Source: Cervus elaphus
Taxonomy: Eukaryota; Chordata; Mammalia; Artiodactyla; Cervidae
Direction: 5' to 3'
Assembly (NCBI RefSeq): GCF_910594005.1
Contig: NC_057817.1
Coordinates: 31,473,001 to 31,537,000, forward strand
DNA length: 64,000 nucleotides
Made by a program: the position numbers and the translations under genes. Position 1 is the first letter of the stretch, and each line of letters starts with the position of its first letter. The notes below the pieces were generated by a model that saw only the letters and a program-made list of their open reading frames with translations, searched no databases and was not told where the DNA came from. Shown piece after piece: positions 59,641-64,000 of this stretch.

Positions 59641-59945
59641 CTGATGCAGAAAGTATAATGAGTTTTAGAAAAATACAAATCTACCCCCTTTTGTATTATA
59701 GTGAAATTCAGATCATCAAAAACAAAAAGACCTTAAAATTAACCTGAAAGAAAAGGTTTATATTCTACAAAAAAACAACAATTTGACTCTCATCACAACA
59801 ATGAAGTCAAAAAAAGTGGAGTACTACCCTCAAAATGCTGAGAAAAAACTGTGACTTATAATTGCACAATCAGTAAAGTCCTAATTCAACAATAAGTATA
59901 AGATTAGCTTTTTCAGACAAATAAATGCTATAAAAGTTCACTCTC
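59641..59945 (+). mobile_element. Old L1-like fragment
   Basis: Carries words of the L1 ORF1 3' region (CTCAAAATGCTGAGAAAAAACTG, TTTTTCAGACAAATAAATGC). Weakly supported. Confidence 0.4.
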
Positions 59946-59949
59946 ACTG

Positions 59950-60412
59950 TTAAAGGTTGAATTTTGCCTCCAAAATAGGTGTGTTGAAGTTTTAACACCC
60001 AGCACCTCAGACCTTCTTTGGAAATAGGATCTTTACAGAGATAATCAAGTTAAAATGAGTTCATTAGGATGGGTTCTAGTCCTATATGACTGATATTTTA
60101 TAAAAGGGTGCAATTTGGACACAGAAACAGACATATAGAAAGGAAAAATGACAAGACACACAGGGAGTAAATGACCACGTGACTGGATTAATGCACCTAC
60201 AAGGAATGCCAATGATTGCCCCCTCCAAAAAAAAAAAAAAAAACACCTAGAAGCTGGAAGAAGCAAGAAAGAATTCTTGACTAAAACTGTCAGAGAACAC
60301 AGCCTTCCTGACATCCAGCCTCCAGAACCATGGGACTAAACATCTGTGTTTTAAGCTGCCTGATTTTTGGTAATTTGTTACAGAAATCCTTGAAAACTAA
60401 AACACTGAAGTA
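59950..60412 (+). mobile_element. MLT1-like LTR (MaLR), solitary
   Basis: Recognised by the order AAATAGGATCTTTACAGAGATAATC, TTAGGATGGGTTCTAGTCC, CCAGCCTCCAGAACCATGGG and GTTTTAAGCTGCC, as in mammalian MaLR LTRs. No internal viral sequence is attached. Confidence 0.55.
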
Positions 60413-60419
60413 GTTTCTA

Positions 60420-61080
60420 AGGGATTTCATCAGTTTTTCATTCATTTACAAAATAGCTATTAAGCTATTATACTCCAGGCACTGCTGTATGTGCTACGGA
60501 TACAGTCATGAACAAAATAGATAAAATCTATCTTCATAGATTAATACTCTAATGAGAGTAGACAGACAATAAACAAGCAAATAACATCATATAACATGTG
60601 ACACAATATTGAATGCTATGGAGAAATCTAAAGCAGGACAAATATGACAGTATGCTAAAACTTTTATATTTTTCATAGATGACTATATAAGTCCTCTTCA
60701 ATAAGGTGACATTTGAGCAGAAGTAAGGGGAAGAAAAGGAGTTAGTGAACCATATGGCTATCTGGGAAAAGTGCACTATGCACAGAGCAGAGAGCAAGCA
60801 CAGTCATAAAATGGAATGTGTGTTGTATATCCAAAGAACAGCAACAAGACTAGAGCTACAGGAGAGAAATTAGAGTGGGGAGTGTGGGAAAAGATGAGGT
60901 CCTAGAGATATCTAGGCCACATCACAAAGATCTTGAGGCCACACTAAGCATTTGGCTTTTATGCTGCGTGATAAGGGATATCTCCTAAAAAGAAGAAAAA
61001 TAACTCTAAAAGGAAGATCTAAAGTACAACTAGGTACAACTAGGAATAATAAGCAAAGACGTTAATAAACATGTGGGTGA
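60420..61080. other. Old interspersed repeat, family not assigned
   Basis: Contains the widespread mammalian words ACTCCAGGCACTGCTGTATG and AGACAGACAATAAACAAGC, and GGTGACATTTGAGCAGAAG further on. It is clearly an old dispersed repeat. No gene is seen. Confidence 0.4.
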
Positions 61081-61208
61081 GGCAGGGTTCTATTTTTTTA
61101 TCCCAATCCATTCTTCCCTTGACCCATGGTTCTGTAGTTTTAGCTGGACACATGGCTACCCAGCTAGAAACTAAATTCTGTAGTCCTCCTTATAACTAGG
61201 TATGTTGG

Positions 61209-61660
61209 GGGTTCTCAAGATCACTCCCAAGGCTTAGTGATTTACTAAGAGGACTCACAGAACTCAGCACATAGTTGTATTAAGATACAAAATAAAATCA
61301 TCAGCAAAAGAAAAAGGTACATGGGGCAATGTCCAGAGGAAATGAAATACCAGCTTCCAAAATTCCTCTCGCAGTAGAGATTCACATGTGTATATGCTAA
61401 GCCACTTACAGGACACACTTATTCCCCAAGCAAGGAGTTGTGACTGCATATGTGAAATGTTGCCAACCAGAATAACTCATTAGAGACTCAGTGCCCACAG
61501 TTTTAAATTGGAGGCTGGTCATGTGGGCACCCCCAGTATAACATACACATAATTCTACACTCCAAAACAGAAAGCAGCTGTTGAACATAAACCATATAAT
61601 TTGTAGAAACAATTAAGGCACAATGAAACACTCTTATCAGTTGTAGAATGGTAGGAACCA
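61209..61660 (+). mobile_element. Old LTR-like repeat
   Basis: GGGTTCTCAAGATCACTCCC, GGACTCACAGAACTCAGCAC, GTGAAATGTTGCCAACCAG and GGCTGGTCATGTGGGCA recall an old ERV LTR family. No protein-coding part is present. Family name uncertain. Confidence 0.4.
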
Positions 61661-61714
61661 TGTTGAAATCATCAGCCAGAGCCAATGTTACAAGTGGGCT
61701 TTTCCAAAGATAAC

Positions 61715-62625
61715 AGTTGTCTTACATCATACACAAAAATTAACTCAAAATGCCTTGAATATATGACCAGAAACCATACAACTCCTAGAAGGAAGCAGGC
61801 AATAAGCTCATTGACATCACTCTTGGCAATGTTTTCTTGGACCTGACTCCAAAGGCAATGGCAACAAAAGCAAAAAAAAACCAATGAAACAACATAAAAT
61901 GAAAACATTTATGCACAGTGAAGAAACAACCAATGAAATAAAAAGGTGATCTACTGAATGAGGGGAATATTTGCAAACCATATAGCTAATAAGGGGTTAA
62001 AATTCAAATATATAAAGAACTTATACAGCTCAATAACAAAAAAACAACTTTTAAAAATATGGACAGAGGACCTAAATAGATATCTTCCCAAAGAAGACAT
62101 AAAGATGGCCAAAAGGCATATGAAAAGATCTCAACATCATTAATCATAAGGAAAATTAAAATCAAAACCAAAGATCTATCACTTCACACCTGTCAGAATG
62201 GCTATTTTCAAAAGGACAAGAAACGTCAAGTGCTGGCAAGGATATGGAGAAAAGGGAACCTCATGCACCCTCATGCACTATTGAAATGTAAACTGGTACA
62301 GCCACTAAAAAAACACTATGAAGATTCCAAAAAGAATTAAATATAGAACAACCATAAGACCCAGCAATTCCATTTCTGAGTATTTATGTAAAGGAAAAAA
62401 CCACTAATTCAAAAAGAAATATGTATCTTTATGCTCATTGCAACATTATTTACAATAGCCAAGATATGGAAGCAACCTAAATGTCCATTGATAGATAGAG
62501 AAGATGTGAGATTAGACAGAAAGATAATGGAATATTACTCAGATATTAAAAAATGAAATTTTGCCAGTTGGGACAATGTAGATGGATGTGGCGGGTATTA
62601 AGCAAAGTAAAAGGCTCCAATCATC
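61715..62625 (+). mobile_element. L1 ORF2 C-terminus and 3' UTR
   Basis: Sense L1 (ACCATACAACTCCTAGAAGG, ACATAAAGATGGCCAAAAGG, GCAATTCCATTTCTGAG), decayed. Confidence 0.8.
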
Positions 62626-64000
62626 CAACATCACTGTGATATCAAAACCAGACCAAAAAAAATCACAAAAAAAGAAAAATATAGGCCAATATCACTAATG
62701 AACATAGATATAATAATCATCAACAAGTATAAGCAAACTGAATTCAACATCATTAAAAGGATCATACATCATGATCAACTGAGATTCATTTCAGAAAAAA
62801 AGATGGTTCAATATTTGCAATCAATGTTATATAGCATATCAACAAATCAAAGAATAAAAATCATATGATCATTTCAATTGACACAGAAGAAGCTTTGACA
62901 AAATTCAATATCCATTTATAATAAAAACTTACAACAACTAAGAAAGTTAGACATGAAGTATATCAACATAATAAAGGCCATATATGACAAGCCTACAACT
63001 TATATTACAATAAATGGTGAAAAGCTGAAAGCTTTCCTCTACGATCAGGAACAAAACAAGGATACCTACTCTTACTACTTTTATTCAACACAGTATTGGA
63101 AATCCTAGCAGTCAGCAGTCGGACAAGAGAAAAGGAATCCAAATTGGAAAGGAAGAAGTAAAACTGCCACTGTTTGTGGATGGCATGATACGTTACTGAG
63201 AAAATCCTAAAGATACCACCAAAAATTTTAGAACTCATAAATGAATTCAGTAAAGTTGCAAGATACAAAATTAACATACAGAAATCTATTGCATTTCTAT
63301 TCACTAACAATCAACTATCAGAAAGAGAAATTAAGAAACCATTTCCATTCATAATCATATCAAAATGAATAAAATGCCTGGGAATAAATCCATCTAAGCA
63401 GGTAAAAGACCTGTAAAGAGAAAACTATGACACTGATAAAAGTAACTGAAGATGATACAAACAAATGGAAAGCTATACCATGCTCATGGACTTGAAGAAT
63501 TAATATTGTTAAGATAGCTGTACTATCCAAGGCAATCTACAAATTCAATGCAATCCTTATCAAAATACCACTGGCATTTTCACAGAACTAGCACAAATAA
63601 TCCTAAAATTTGTATCAAAACACAAAAGAATAGCCAAAATAATGTTATTAACAAAATAAAATGGTAGGTATCATGCTCCCTGATTTCAAACTATACCACA
63701 AAGCTATAGTAATCAGAACAGTATGATACCGGCACAAAATTAGACACATAGATCAATGAACAGAATAGAGGGCCCAGAAATGAACCTTTACTTATAAAGG
63801 TAATTAATTTATGACAAAGAAGACAAGAATATACAAAGGAGAAAAGGCAACCTCTTCAATAAATCCTGTTAGGAAACCTGAGAAACTACATGTAAAAGAA
63901 TCAAATTGGACTATTTTATTATAACACATACAAAAATAAATTCAAAATGGATTAAAGACTTCAGAGTAAGACTTGACACCATAAAATTCCTAGAATAAAA
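62626..64000 (+). mobile_element. L1 ORF2 portion running off the window
   Basis: Sense ORF2 sequence (AATATAGGCCAATATCACTAATG, AAAGGCCATATATGACAAGCC, CACTAACAATCAACTATCAG), with stops. Equivalent to 21830-23160 in the other L1. It continues past 64000. Confidence 0.82.

Overview
The window is nuclear DNA from a ruminant (Pecora). The evidence is the repeat content: many BovB (RTE) LINE copies, Bov-tA/Bov-A tRNA-derived SINEs with clean target-site duplications (TSDs), young L1 3' ends of the bovine L1_BT type, and CHR-type SINEs of cetartiodactyls. Genes are sparse, and most long open frames are retroelement debris. The species cannot be decided from sequence alone.

The organising feature is a head-to-tail tandem array of three paralogous segments, each carrying one single-coding-exon olfactory receptor gene on the + strand (family 8S / OR8S1-like). 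Unit 1 covers about 1-16890, with its receptor at 12647-13574, a pseudogene with a 2-bp deletion. Unit 2 covers about 17139-37290, with its receptor at 31680-32600, intact and 306 codons long. Unit 3 covers about 37291-46715, with its receptor at 44770-45699, a pseudogene with a premature stop and a DRY-to-DCY change. Unique-looking DNA between repeats aligns along all three units. It includes two short conserved segments with splice-site flanks, which I propose as non-coding 5' exons of the receptor genes.

Units 1 and 2 are each preceded by the same L1 insertion. It is near full length before unit 2 (17139-24400) and cut by the window edge and internally deleted before unit 1 (1-3610). Unit 3 lacks it. 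Each unit has its own later insertions (Bov-tA, Bov-A, BovB, L1_BT) at sites that are empty in the sister units, so the segment records its own relative chronology. The coding exons of receptors 2 and 3 are much more alike than their flanks, which suggests gene conversion or selection acting on the exon.

From about 46715 to 64000 the duplicated unit ends. The rest is a graveyard of nested L1s, CHR and Bov SINEs, four BovB fragments (one with a 397-codon reverse transcriptase frame), a remnant of an endogenous-retrovirus dUTPase, an MLT1-like LTR and several old repeats that I cannot name. I found no rRNA, true tRNA gene, CRISPR array or other protein-coding gene. I saw no novel molecular system. 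The most interesting content is the evolution of the receptor duplicon.
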